64,000 nucleotides of DNA from contig CBDFGC010000027.1 in the NCBI GenBank assembly GCA_965246935.1, positions 3,747 to 67,746 of the forward strand, in the 5' to 3' direction. A program made the translations under genes and the position numbers. A model generated the notes under the pieces. It did no database searches and was not told where the DNA came from. It worked only from the letters and a program-made list of their open reading frames with translations. This document shows positions 17,253 through 26,622 of the stretch, in pieces; the stretch's first letter is position 1, and each line of letters opens with the position of its first letter. The DNA is from JAZKFT01 sp965246935 (lineage in GTDB: Bacteria; Bacteroidota; Bacteroidia; Chitinophagales; Chitinophagaceae).

Positions 17253-17519
17253 ATGAGAAAACTAACCCTGATAATTTTAATTGCTTTTCAGCTATCCAAT
17301 GTAAATGCACAAGATGCCTGGCAAGCCAACTGGATTACCTATCCGGTTTCTCAAAACAACACTAATTCCTGGTATTGTTTCCGTAAAGATTTTCCCTTAG
17401 AGAAAGTGCCATTGCAGGCATTGGCCAAAATTGCCATTGACAGTAAATATTGGTTATGGATAAATGGAACAATGGTTCGGTGCAAGTGGGTTGCACGGAA
17501 TAGCCACGAGCATTTATAA
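17253..17519 (+). pseudogene. Alpha-L-rhamnosidase (GH78-like), N-terminal fragment
   Basis: Only the first 70 or so residues look like a rhamnosidase: a signal peptide (MRKLTLIILIAFQLSNVNAQ), then WQANWITYP, SWYCFRKDF and the beta-sandwich motif AIDSKYWLWINGTMV. Full family members are 700-1000 residues long. After WINGTMV the reading frame runs into unrelated sequence (RCKWVARNSHEHL) and stops. The break coincides with the left arm of a possible attC-like repeat, so the rest of the gene was probably lost by recombination. No function is expected from the fragment. Confidence 0.72.
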
Positions 17520-17655
17520 TACAATTTTGCTTTTGTTCAGGCTGGGCACACTTCGCTACGCTTTTGCACTTAATTCAACCAAAATATTTTTAATCGTCCA
17601 CTGTTCCAGACTATACATTCACTGAATGCCACCTTGCAGCAATACGCAACGTTGC
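17466..17655. repeat. Possible degenerate attC-like repeat E5
   Basis: The left side has GGAAC followed by GTGCAAGTGG; the right side has CCACCTTGCAG followed by CGCAACGTTGCC. The outer AAC/GTT triplets and one inner arm pair are there, but the match is weak. The interior CACTTCGCTACGCTTTTGCAC resembles the interior of such sites only loosely. The feature also covers most of the gene-free stretch 17520-17691. Confidence 0.25.
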
Positions 17656-17691
17656 CGACATATCAGCAAGTAATTTAAAGCAACCTCTTCC

Positions 17692-20600
17692 CTACCTCAA
17701 AATCGTTACTGTCCCGCTAAATGGTTTTACAAATTCCGTTTTTGTCTGAATGATATAATAGTATGTGCCGGTTGGTAATGGATTTCCGTTCAGTTTACCG
17801 TCCCATGGTTTTGTATAGCCGGTTGTATTGAACACAACCCTGCCATAGCGGTCGAAAATCTGTACGGTGGCCTGGGGATAGTCTGCCAGGCCCGGTACCA
17901 TCCAAACATCATTAATGCCGTCGCCATTGGGCGAAAATGCGTTGGTGACCGTAAGCAGGCTCAGCACTTTTACCTGCATAGTGTCCATTGCCGTGCAATT
18001 TCCCGGGCCGGTTGCAGTTAGCGTAAAGGTTTGATTTTGCAGCACCATCAACGTTGGCCGCAAGGTATCCGGGCGGCTGATGCCGGTAAATGCCGGCTCC
18101 CAGCGGAAAGAGAATAAAATCGAATCGTTCACCGTAGGATTAAACCGGATGAGCGTACCGGAGGGAACGGTAAATGATGGTCCGGCATCTACTACCGGAA
18201 GTTTATTAATGGTTACCAGGTTGATGGCCGGTAAAGAGCCACATCCAAATTTATTCTTCGTTACTAATTGCACGTTATAAACCCTTGCTTGCGCAAAACT
18301 TTTCGATATCGGGTTTACTGAAGCAACACTACCATCGCCTAAACTCCAGGCCCAGCGGTTGATGCTGTCAGCCGGGTTGCTCTGGCTGGTAAAAAGCAAT
18401 GGGATGTTTTGGCAAACGGTATCGCCGGTAATCGTAAAAGCAGCCGTTGGGTTTGGATGAATCACTAACGGCTGTAAAACGGCTGTATCGCTAATGCAGC
18501 CACTGTTGATGCCCGCCACATGCTTAACGGTGATATTATTCGAAATAGTGTTATACGTAACAGGAATAGGGTTGTTATTGGTTGCAGTAACAATTTGGCC
18601 ATTGCCGAAATCCCAATACCAGCTTTGCAAAGCACCGCCGTTGCCTGAAGATGTGGACGTAAAAATAAAAGTAGAATCTTTACAGGGCGAACCCGAATAC
18701 GTAAAGGAAGCAACCGGCTTTTGGGAAATCGTTACGTTCAGGGTAAACGTATCCGTACATCCTGTAGTTGGTTCGGTAACCAGCGTTACAGGTAAAACGC
18801 CGGAGGTTGTGTACGTATGATAAAAAGGGTTACTATTTGTTTTGATTACGCTATTGCCGTCGCCGAAATTCCATTTCCAGTTGAGGATACTGCCTTGTGG
18901 AAAAGAAGAGCTATCACTGAATTTAATAGAATCTCCTGCGCAGATATTCCGGTCATACCCAAATTTTGCTTTCGGCTTTGGCGTAACGGTTATACTCAAT
19001 CTAAAGGTATCACTCAGGCATCCAACCAACGGCACCGTGACCAATGAAATCATATAGGTGCCGGGCAAATTGTACGGATGTTTAAAGGGTGCATTGTTGG
19101 TATAAATGGCGGTGCTGCCATCGCCAAAATTCCATTTCCAGGTAGTGATGGTTCCGGAGGCAATGATAGAGCTATCACTGATTTGTAAAGAATCCCGCTG
19201 GCAAATACGGTTACTGCTGATACCAAATTTTGCTACTGGCTTTACGCCTACTGAAACGGGTAACTTAAAGGTATCGCTCAGGCAGCCATTAGTGGGGCTT
19301 ACTACCAGCGAAACGGTATAGTTGCCGGGTAATTGATAGCGATGAAAGAAAGGATTACCATTCGCATAATTGACAGTAGTTCCATCCCCAAAATTCCATT
19401 GCCAGTTGGTTATTGTGCCTTGGGCAATGGTGCTGCTGTCGCTTATCCTGATGGAATCGCCCAGGCAAATATTGCTGAACAGAATGCCAAATTTTGCTAC
19501 CGGTTTAGGACTTACCATGACGGGTAACCGGAAAGTATCGCTGCTGCAACCGCTGGCAGAAGCTGCCACCAGCGAAACCATATGACTACCGGCAGTAGTA
19601 TAGCGGTAGTAGAAGGGATTGCCATTGTTGTAGGTAGCGGAACTGCCATCGCCGAAATTCCACTTCCAGGTAGCAATGGTACCTACGGCAATGGTGCTGC
19701 TATCGGTGAATTTAATGGAGTCGCCCATGCAGATATTATGGTCGTATCCAAATTTTGCAATCGGGCTCCCAAGGAACGATATTGTTTTGGTGGTATCATC
19801 AATGCAGCCATTGTCCGCAATCACCCGGTACGTAATATCGTGGTTGCCGGCTGTAGCAAACCGCTTAATTGTGTTCACGGTATTGGCAGTTGTGCCATCA
19901 TCAAAAGTCCAGCGATACCGGTCGAGCGTAAAATTGCCGGCAACGGCTGCCCCGGTAAACCGGACAGTATCCTGAACACAAAGCACGGTATTGAACGTAA
20001 AATCAGAAACCGGCCCGGGCTTCACCACTACCTGGATACGAGCCGTGTCGGTATGGTTACAATTATCTATATCCGGAGCGGTATAAATAACCGGTATATA
20101 ATAGGTACCAGGCGTTGTAAAAGTAAAATCCTGCTGCAGCGAATAGTTATAATACCTGCGGCCATTTAGCAGGTTACTATCTGCAATTACCGGGTTTGTA
20201 ATGATTGAATCGGTATTGGGAAACAGGCCGCCGCCAGCCTGGCTCAGTTTCCAGTTGAGCGAAGTGGCCCTGTAAGCTACCCGCACAAATAAACGGGTAG
20301 GTGATTGGGGGCAGGTAAAGGTATCCGGCCTTCCGTTCGTATTTAAGGTATTGGCAATATTTGGAAGTGCATTCAGGTTGTTGATTAATGTGCCGGTGTT
20401 GTAGCCGTAGCTTTCGTAAACGCCCAGGCCATATACGGTAGCAGTAAAAGTGGAATCGCAGATAATTCGGTGCTGGTTAGCGGCACCAATAAATCGTACC
20501 ACTGCTACCGAATAGGATGGCAGATTGGGATGCACCCGGATGTTAGCCGCAGGGACAGCTACACCATCCACCAATAAAGAATTAACTGCATTTGTGGGAA

Positions 20601-21834
20601 AATGAATATTCGCATACACATAATCAATGGTGGATTTGCGGCTAACGTAAAACAGCACGGATTTCTGCCCCTGCTCAATGGGACTCAGGTAAAACATTTC
20701 CGGGTCGCCGTAGGATGGCGGCGCAGGTGTTGTGGTAGGGAAACGCCAGCATTGGTTTTTATTAACCGTGTACTGCGCCACCAGAATGGGTTTATCAGAT
20801 GTAATATAATCGCCACCTGTTGAATCCATGAATTCGTAATAAAAGTTGTTTGTCAGGCCGGATAACAATGTACCGTTCCTGCGGACTGCCGTTGTAGGGT
20901 CCTGCACGCAAACCCGGTAATAATTCCGGTTAGTTTCATTAATATCCGTATTCGCATTATTGATGGTATGATAAGTAAGGTAGCGGGTACCCCAGGCTTG
21001 TGCGGGGAATACCTGCTGGTGCACAAATTCGCCGCCGTCGCCCCTGCATATACGAATGCCTGCGGAACCGGAAAATACGGCCACCGGGTGGCATTTGCCA
21101 TCAGCTCCGGTAACAGAAAGTATTCTGCTGCCCGTCATGTCTTTACTGGCTGCATATGCCAATGTGGAGTTAGGGTTTAGCTTCCCAAACACGTTGTACA
21201 TTTCACCCTTGTTCAGGTTTACCGTATAAGTCTGGTTAGGCAGCCAGCCGTTTTTGGTAGAATCAGATGGCGTAATTTCCACTCTTGTATTATCCTCCGC
21301 AGCAATTACATAAAACCACGAATACCAGTCGGGGCCGTTTTGCGTATTAGGGTTGATGGCCGGCAAAGACGAGCCTGAACTAGCCTGGGAATAATTAATA
21401 GAATAGTATAAATATCCATATGTATCAACCGGCATCAGCATAGTAGCGCCGGAAACCTGTACGCCGTAGCAATGGGCGTAAACAGCTACCGGCACGGTGC
21501 TTACAATGTGAATCCCTTTCGTTGATAGTCCATCTGTTAAAACACGGGCATCATTGACACCCGACTTTGGAATTAGTATAGATGCATCAACCGAATTAGC
21601 CGGGATATTCAACGTTTGTGTATAACCCGTGCTATTAATAGTAACTGTAACAGTAGCAGATAGTTCGGTGCTGATGTAAATAGCCAGCTCCTGGTCATTC
21701 AGCGGTGGTTCGTTCAGGAATTTATAATTATATCCGTACCCCAGCCAGAATTCTTTTCCCCTGTTGGATTTGTCCTGCGCACCACCACTCTTACAGATAG
21801 CAAAAAAAACCAGTATCAAAAGAAGCCGTGGCAT
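17692..21834 (-). CDS. T9SS type B cargo protein with IgGFc-binding-like and PKD domains
   Basis: A very large (1380 residues) secreted protein. It has a signal peptide (about 1-19, ending SGGAQ), an N-terminal region (about 90-460) that resembles the IgGFc-binding domain (VYAHCYGVQVSGATMLMPV, YNVFGKLNPNSTL), then a series of PKD domains from about 600 to 1230 (WKWNFGDGS-type repeats), and a C-terminal type B sorting domain (AFSPNGDGINDVWMVPG ... PTGTYYYIIQT) for export and attachment by the type IX secretion system. It is probably a surface adhesin. It is transcribed toward the GH35 operon and diverges from the next T9SS gene. Confidence 0.88.
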   Translation of the reverse strand: MPRLLLILVFFAICKSGGAQDKSNRGKEFWLGYGYNYKFLNEPPLNDQELAIYISTELSATVTVTINSTGYTQTLNIPANSVDASILIPKSGVNDARVLTDGLSTKGIHIVSTVPVAVYAHCYGVQVSGATMLMPVDTYGYLYYSINYSQASSGSSLPAINPNTQNGPDWYSWFYVIAAEDNTRVEITPSDSTKNGWLPNQTYTVNLNKGEMYNVFGKLNPNSTLAYAASKDMTGSRILSVTGADGKCHPVAVFSGSAGIRICRGDGGEFVHQQVFPAQAWGTRYLTYHTINNANTDINETNRNYYRVCVQDPTTAVRRNGTLLSGLTNNFYYEFMDSTGGDYITSDKPILVAQYTVNKNQCWRFPTTTPAPPSYGDPEMFYLSPIEQGQKSVLFYVSRKSTIDYVYANIHFPTNAVNSLLVDGVAVPAANIRVHPNLPSYSVAVVRFIGAANQHRIICDSTFTATVYGLGVYESYGYNTGTLINNLNALPNIANTLNTNGRPDTFTCPQSPTRLFVRVAYRATSLNWKLSQAGGGLFPNTDSIITNPVIADSNLLNGRRYYNYSLQQDFTFTTPGTYYIPVIYTAPDIDNCNHTDTARIQVVVKPGPVSDFTFNTVLCVQDTVRFTGAAVAGNFTLDRYRWTFDDGTTANTVNTIKRFATAGNHDITYRVIADNGCIDDTTKTISFLGSPIAKFGYDHNICMGDSIKFTDSSTIAVGTIATWKWNFGDGSSATYNNGNPFYYRYTTAGSHMVSLVAASASGCSSDTFRLPVMVSPKPVAKFGILFSNICLGDSIRISDSSTIAQGTITNWQWNFGDGTTVNYANGNPFFHRYQLPGNYTVSLVVSPTNGCLSDTFKLPVSVGVKPVAKFGISSNRICQRDSLQISDSSIIASGTITTWKWNFGDGSTAIYTNNAPFKHPYNLPGTYMISLVTVPLVGCLSDTFRLSITVTPKPKAKFGYDRNICAGDSIKFSDSSSFPQGSILNWKWNFGDGNSVIKTNSNPFYHTYTTSGVLPVTLVTEPTTGCTDTFTLNVTISQKPVASFTYSGSPCKDSTFIFTSTSSGNGGALQSWYWDFGNGQIVTATNNNPIPVTYNTISNNITVKHVAGINSGCISDTAVLQPLVIHPNPTAAFTITGDTVCQNIPLLFTSQSNPADSINRWAWSLGDGSVASVNPISKSFAQARVYNVQLVTKNKFGCGSLPAINLVTINKLPVVDAGPSFTVPSGTLIRFNPTVNDSILFSFRWEPAFTGISRPDTLRPTLMVLQNQTFTLTATGPGNCTAMDTMQVKVLSLLTVTNAFSPNGDGINDVWMVPGLADYPQATVQIFDRYGRVVFNTTGYTKPWDGKLNGNPLPTGTYYYIIQTKTEFVKPFSGTVTILR
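18700..19800 (-). repeat. Tandem PKD-domain repeats inside the cargo gene
   Basis: Four consecutive units of about 264 bases (88 codons) are alike at DNA level. The plus-strand anchor CAAATTTTGC recurs near 18,961, 19,224, 19,489 and 19,750. Each unit encodes AKFG, NIC..DS, a TITxWKWNFGDG core and GCxSDTF. Such near-identical tandem units grow and shrink by recombination and are hard to assemble from short reads. Confidence 0.8.
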
Positions 21835-22113
21835 AATTAATTATCTTATTAAAAAAGATTTGATGTTAATCAGAAGATACAAAATAAGGCAATTAACGCA
21901 AGCATTATAGCTTGACGCCGCTCATTTTCATAGCTATTTCAAAAATTGAGTATTTATACTCAATTTTTGAAACATTGCTTTTTGAATGATAAGAAAATGA
22001 ACTAATCTAATACTTTTACGCCATCAAATAGCCCACTCCGGCGGCTTACAACTTTCTTTTCATCCGGCCAATACCTACTGTTCCAACTGTATCATTACAA
22101 GCTAAGAAAATTT

Positions 22114-25100
22114 ATGAGAAAAAACATCCCTGTTTGCCTGAGCATATTACTAGTGCTTACAGGCACCCTTGCAAAATCGCAAGGATACAATACAACCAAA
22201 TGGAGATTTAGCGACCCGAAGCAGTTTGGGTTTACCATACTCGATGTCCAGTTTTTTGATAACAACCTGGGCATTGCAGTAGGCGGCAACGGCGGCATAG
22301 CCACTACTACGAACGGTGGAACAAAGTGGATTTACGGTGCTTTCACTTTTACGAATCCGGCCGGTTTAATAACAACCGGCACTTTCAATGATGTACATAT
22401 TGCTTCGTCAACCGTTGCATATGCAGTAGGCACTAACGGGATGATGGCCAAGAGCACCAATGCCGGAAAAGACTGGTCGTTTTTGAATAATCCCTTAGCT
22501 GCTAATTCAAAAAACATCAATACCTGCTGGTTTGTTAATAAAGATACAGGTTATATAGCCGGACAGTTTAATACCCCCGACTCCATTCCAAAGATATACG
22601 TAACAAGAAATGGCGGTGCTACCTGGGATTCACTGGCATCACCTGCACCCAATGGTAAAAGCCGTGTGGGCTACATCAACAATCCCAATATACCATCAGT
22701 GCTTGTTGATGTAGATGCCAAGGCAAAAGAGATTTATAAAATTCAATTTTTGAACGATTCTGTCGGCTATGTGTGTGGCCAGGCAAGCCCCTTGTTTCCG
22801 GTAGCTTCGGTTAACGCTGTGGCCGCAACCTGCTTGCCCGGCACGGGTACTTTAACCAGCAGCGCCTCCAGTGCAGCCTTGCTTTGGAAAATAACTAAAA
22901 ATGTAATTACAGATTACTCTTTAAGCAAAGAACGATTGGGCTATACCGGTATCAATACCAGCACCATAACCTGTACTACTGCTTATAATGGAGCCGGTGT
23001 TACGCCATCCGGGCAAACATACCGTGCCCTGAGCATCATTAATGATTCCGTTGTAGTGATGATGTCGTTCAATAACAATTGCGTGGTAAGGGTAAATACC
23101 AGTAAAAATGACAGCACTGCAAATGTGAATAATCCCGGAACATTCGAAAAAGGAAAGTATATAATATTAAATTTTCCGTTCCCTCCAACAAGTGGCCCCA
23201 ATGCAGGAATACCCATTCCTGCTACACAAGTGCTGCTGGCCTCCAATCCATATCACATGAAGAAAGCAGCGAACGGAAAATTATATGTAGGGGCTAATTT
23301 TGGTGCATTATGGACTTCCGTTGATACCGGCAAAAACTGGGTGCGTGAAAACAGCTTGCCACAAGGCAGAAATTACAGTGCCTTTGCTACCTGGGCACTG
23401 GACTTTTTACCAAACGGAAAACTAATTACAATGGGCCAGGGCGGTGTAGTGGCTGATTCTATACCGGGCGGCGCATTCAACAGCAGCTACCTGTTTGTAG
23501 GAAGCGGCGGCAATAAAGTTGATTTCGTCGATTGCAATAACGGCATCATCACCGGTGGTGGTGCTATTGCCGTTACTACCAATGGAGGCAATAGCTGGGT
23601 AGCTAAAGACCGGCCCGATTTTACCGCTTCGTTTTATAATATTGCAGGCTTTTCTTATACCAGATTAAACAAAGCATACTTTGCTGTAAGCAATGGCATT
23701 ATCTATAACAGTACCGACCAGGCAACCACGTTAGATCCTATTTATTCCAATTTCGATTTTCAGATGAATGATGTGATTGGCATTGGGAATGACACGGTGT
23801 ATGCAGTTGGGTACAGCCAGTTTTCAATACCAACCGCCAGCCGGAAATCAGCTTTCTTCCGCTCCACAAACGGAGGCGCCAACTGGCAGGCGATTGATAT
23901 TGCTACCACCACTACCACACCTGCATTCACAGCGCCCACCATTAATAAAATGGCATTTCCCAGCCGTAATGTCGGGTATGTATCAGGTAGCCGTAATGCC
24001 GTTTATAAAACCATAGATGGTGGTACTACCTGGACAAACATCAGCCCTTTCCCCAGCTTGAATGCCGGGCCAACCGGGTTTCCGAATACCTTCGTTTCTT
24101 ATACGGGCATTTGTGCTTTGGATGATAATACCGTATTCCTGGTGGGCAACATGTTTACCACTACAGGCATCAGAAGAATTTACAAAACGATTGATGGCGG
24201 AAATACCTGGGCAGATATAACCGGTAATCTTCCGGCTTTATTACCTGTTGGCAATATGCTGAATATTTTATTTCACGATGCCAGTAATGGGTACGTGATA
24301 GGCAGCAATGTGCTGTTTGTAACCAACAATGGCGGAACTACCTGGGCGATGGATATAGCACCCCACGGCAACCTAAACAATGCTTTGGGTTTTGCTCCCC
24401 GTACCGTACCTGCCGGTATACCGTTCGCTAACAGAAAACTGTTTACAGCCGGGCTAACTATTACTTCCGGCATACCTACTATTATGGAATACGGCGATAC
24501 ATTAAATGTGAATGTGAATGCAGCCGAAACCGTTACCAATGCTACCTGTACCAACGGTAGTGGAGGCAGTATTACCGTCAATACATCGGGTGGTATTGCA
24601 CCTTATACGTACAGTATCAATAGTGGAGCTTTTCAAACCTCGAATGTATTTACCGGTTTAACCCAGGGCGCAAAAAACATTACCATTAAAGATAATTTCT
24701 GCGGTACACTAACCAAAACCATTACTGTAGGGTTTACCGATAACCTTACCGTAACTACTTCCCCAACCGACACTTCGGTTTGTGCAGGTGCGCCGGTACA
24801 GTTAGTTGCTGCCAGTGCCGCCAATACGGTATTTGCCTGGACGCCGGCTACCGGATTATCCAACACAGCCATTGCAAACCCAATAGCCACCGTTAACAGC
24901 AATGCTTCCTATCGGGTTACTGCCACGCTGGGTACTTGTGTAAAAACCGCAATGGTAAACATTATTATTAAACCTAATCCAACGGTAACTGCCGGACCGG
25001 ATAAAACCATTTTGGACGGCGAACAGGTTCAGTTGAATGGCAGCGGCAATGCCAACGTTACTTCCATAGCATGGACACCTGCAGCTAACTTAACCGGTGC

Positions 25101-25491
25101 CAATACATTTACCGCCATTGCCAAACCGAATGTTACCACTACGTACACCTTAACGGTAAAAGATGCCAATGGTTGCACGGCTACGGACGATGCCATTGTA
25201 ACAGTAATTCCGTATTGTGTAAAACCGATGGATGCCTTTACGCCAAACGGGGATGGCATGAACGACAAATGGCTGGTTACCAACGGAACTTCCTGCATTG
25301 CCACCATAGCAGTAGCGGTATTTAACCGGTATGGCGGGCTGGTGTATAAAAACGATCAATACCAAAACAATTGGGATGGCACCTACAACGGCAAGCCGGT
25401 AGCCGATGGCACTTACTACTACATGATTAGCTACAAGCTGTTCAATGGTAGTGCTGTAGAAAGCAAAGGAAACGTAACCATACTCAGATAA
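22114..25491 (+). CDS. T9SS type B cargo protein with YCF48/BNR-like propeller repeats
   Basis: A 1125-residue secreted protein. It has a signal peptide (about 1-22, ending TLAKSQG). Residues about 40-800 contain repeated sialidase-like/YCF48 blades (TNGGTKW, TRNGGATWDSL, STNGGANWQ, TIDGGTTWTN, TNNGGTTW). A SprB-like stretch near 810-880 (GGSITVNTSGGIAPYTYSI) and a PKD/Ig-like region lead to the type B sorting domain (DAFTPNGDGMNDKW ... VADGTYYYMISYKL). It should be exported by T9SS and kept on the surface. The PorP/SprF gene begins 20 bases after its stop, the usual arrangement in which the PorP/SprF protein serves the neighbouring cargo protein. Confidence 0.9.
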   Translation: MRKNIPVCLSILLVLTGTLAKSQGYNTTKWRFSDPKQFGFTILDVQFFDNNLGIAVGGNGGIATTTNGGTKWIYGAFTFTNPAGLITTGTFNDVHIASSTVAYAVGTNGMMAKSTNAGKDWSFLNNPLAANSKNINTCWFVNKDTGYIAGQFNTPDSIPKIYVTRNGGATWDSLASPAPNGKSRVGYINNPNIPSVLVDVDAKAKEIYKIQFLNDSVGYVCGQASPLFPVASVNAVAATCLPGTGTLTSSASSAALLWKITKNVITDYSLSKERLGYTGINTSTITCTTAYNGAGVTPSGQTYRALSIINDSVVVMMSFNNNCVVRVNTSKNDSTANVNNPGTFEKGKYIILNFPFPPTSGPNAGIPIPATQVLLASNPYHMKKAANGKLYVGANFGALWTSVDTGKNWVRENSLPQGRNYSAFATWALDFLPNGKLITMGQGGVVADSIPGGAFNSSYLFVGSGGNKVDFVDCNNGIITGGGAIAVTTNGGNSWVAKDRPDFTASFYNIAGFSYTRLNKAYFAVSNGIIYNSTDQATTLDPIYSNFDFQMNDVIGIGNDTVYAVGYSQFSIPTASRKSAFFRSTNGGANWQAIDIATTTTTPAFTAPTINKMAFPSRNVGYVSGSRNAVYKTIDGGTTWTNISPFPSLNAGPTGFPNTFVSYTGICALDDNTVFLVGNMFTTTGIRRIYKTIDGGNTWADITGNLPALLPVGNMLNILFHDASNGYVIGSNVLFVTNNGGTTWAMDIAPHGNLNNALGFAPRTVPAGIPFANRKLFTAGLTITSGIPTIMEYGDTLNVNVNAAETVTNATCTNGSGGSITVNTSGGIAPYTYSINSGAFQTSNVFTGLTQGAKNITIKDNFCGTLTKTITVGFTDNLTVTTSPTDTSVCAGAPVQLVAASAANTVFAWTPATGLSNTAIANPIATVNSNASYRVTATLGTCVKTAMVNIIIKPNPTVTAGPDKTILDGEQVQLNGSGNANVTSIAWTPAANLTGANTFTAIAKPNVTTTYTLTVKDANGCTATDDAIVTVIPYCVKPMDAFTPNGDGMNDKWLVTNGTSCIATIAVAVFNRYGGLVYKNDQYQNNWDGTYNGKPVADGTYYYMISYKLFNGSAVESKGNVTILR

Positions 25492-25510
25492 TTTTAAATT
25501 AATATACTTT

Positions 25511-26410
25511 ATGAAACAATATTTAGTTACAAGCCTTTTACTGGCACTGGTATCAGCGGCAGGTGCACAGCAATTGCAAAACTCATCCCTGTACGATTTG
25601 CAGGGTGCTTTCCATAACCCTTCGCTGGCAGGAGTGGCCAAATTAAATTCAGTTGGCGTTTCGTACCGCACCCAATGGAGCGGCATTGCCGGAAGCCCAA
25701 AAACCGTTACTGCATTCGGGTCGTTCAAAATGCCTAAACATGAGATGGGTATCAGCGGCTATGTGTACAGCGACGAAACCGGCCCTACCAGCCGTACCGG
25801 TGCACAACTGGCATTTGCCAAGCATATTATTTTTGCTAATAAAGCCAATTTGTCCCTGGGAATTGAAGCAAGGATGCTGCAATTTACCATCGATAAAAAT
25901 AAGCTTTCACAAACGTTGGGGAACGACCCCGTATTAGGCGGCAATAGCAATAACACAAAATTTGATGCAGGTTTTGGTATTTCTTACACTACAGATAAAT
26001 TTCAGGCAGGCGCCTCGGTTTCGCAACTGGCGCAATCGAATCTTACCTTTTATAGCGGAAATTTATCGAGGACAGAAACCGCAAAACTGTACCGCCATTA
26101 TTACCTGCATGGCAAATACCTGATTGATCTGGATGGCAGCACCACCATTACCCCCAATGCTTTATTTACTATTTTACCTAATGCACCGGTTGAGTTTCAG
26201 GGAGGCATACGGATTGAGCATGAAAAGCTTGTTTGGTTTGGCTTTGGCTACCGGGTGCACCAGGGGCCAATGTTCAGTGCAGGCATCAACATAAAAGAAA
26301 ATTTTACGATTGGTTATGCTTTCGATATTTACAACAGGCCTTTACCAACCACCACCAACGGCTCCACCGCACATGAATTTTTATTAAAATATAGCCTGGG
26401 TGGGAAGTAA
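25511..26410 (+). CDS. PorP/SprF family T9SS outer-membrane protein
   Basis: A 299-residue protein with a signal peptide (about 1-19, ALVSAAGAQ), followed by YDLQGAFHNPSLAGVAKLNSVGVSYRTQW, the hallmark opening of PorP/SprF proteins, and repeated amphipathic beta strands ending in FLLKYSLGGK. It is a predicted outer-membrane barrel. SprF is needed for secretion of SprB in gliding species, and paralogues next to type B cargo proteins are thought to help those proteins. Here it follows the YCF48-repeat protein directly, so the two are a functional pair. A terminator hairpin follows at 26434. Confidence 0.92.
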   Translation: MKQYLVTSLLLALVSAAGAQQLQNSSLYDLQGAFHNPSLAGVAKLNSVGVSYRTQWSGIAGSPKTVTAFGSFKMPKHEMGISGYVYSDETGPTSRTGAQLAFAKHIIFANKANLSLGIEARMLQFTIDKNKLSQTLGNDPVLGGNSNNTKFDAGFGISYTTDKFQAGASVSQLAQSNLTFYSGNLSRTETAKLYRHYYLHGKYLIDLDGSTTITPNALFTILPNAPVEFQGGIRIEHEKLVWFGFGYRVHQGPMFSAGINIKENFTIGYAFDIYNRPLPTTTNGSTAHEFLLKYSLGGK

Positions 26411-26433
26411 TACAATGAAAAGCCATCATCCAA

Positions 26434-26466
26434 AAAAGGTTGCCCTAAATTACGGGCAGCCTTTTT
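26434..26466 (+). terminator. Terminator after the PorP/SprF gene
   Basis: AAAGGTTGCCC and GGGCAGCCTTTTT pair around TAAATTAC and end in a T run, a classical intrinsic terminator 24 bases after the stop codon. Confidence 0.8.
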
Positions 26467-26622
26467 GTTCACACCTGGTTTTTATTTAAATTAGTAATAT
26501 GCATTTTTAAACAGACCCTGATCAGCAGTTGCTGCCTTCATTCTAAGCCTGTCAACAAAAGTTCTTTCAGAATTTCGTAGCATTACAAAAGAATCAACCA
26601 AAACAACATTGATTATTTTGTA

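Noticed and set aside
18961..19750. CRISPR array suggested by regularly spaced similar segments
   Set aside because: The period is 264 bases and whole units are alike and in coding frame; there are no short repeats with unique spacers and no cas genes.
18080..20169. Plus-strand open frames within the T9SS cargo gene
   Set aside because: They are antisense images of the tandem PKD repeats; their own repetition follows the 264-base period.
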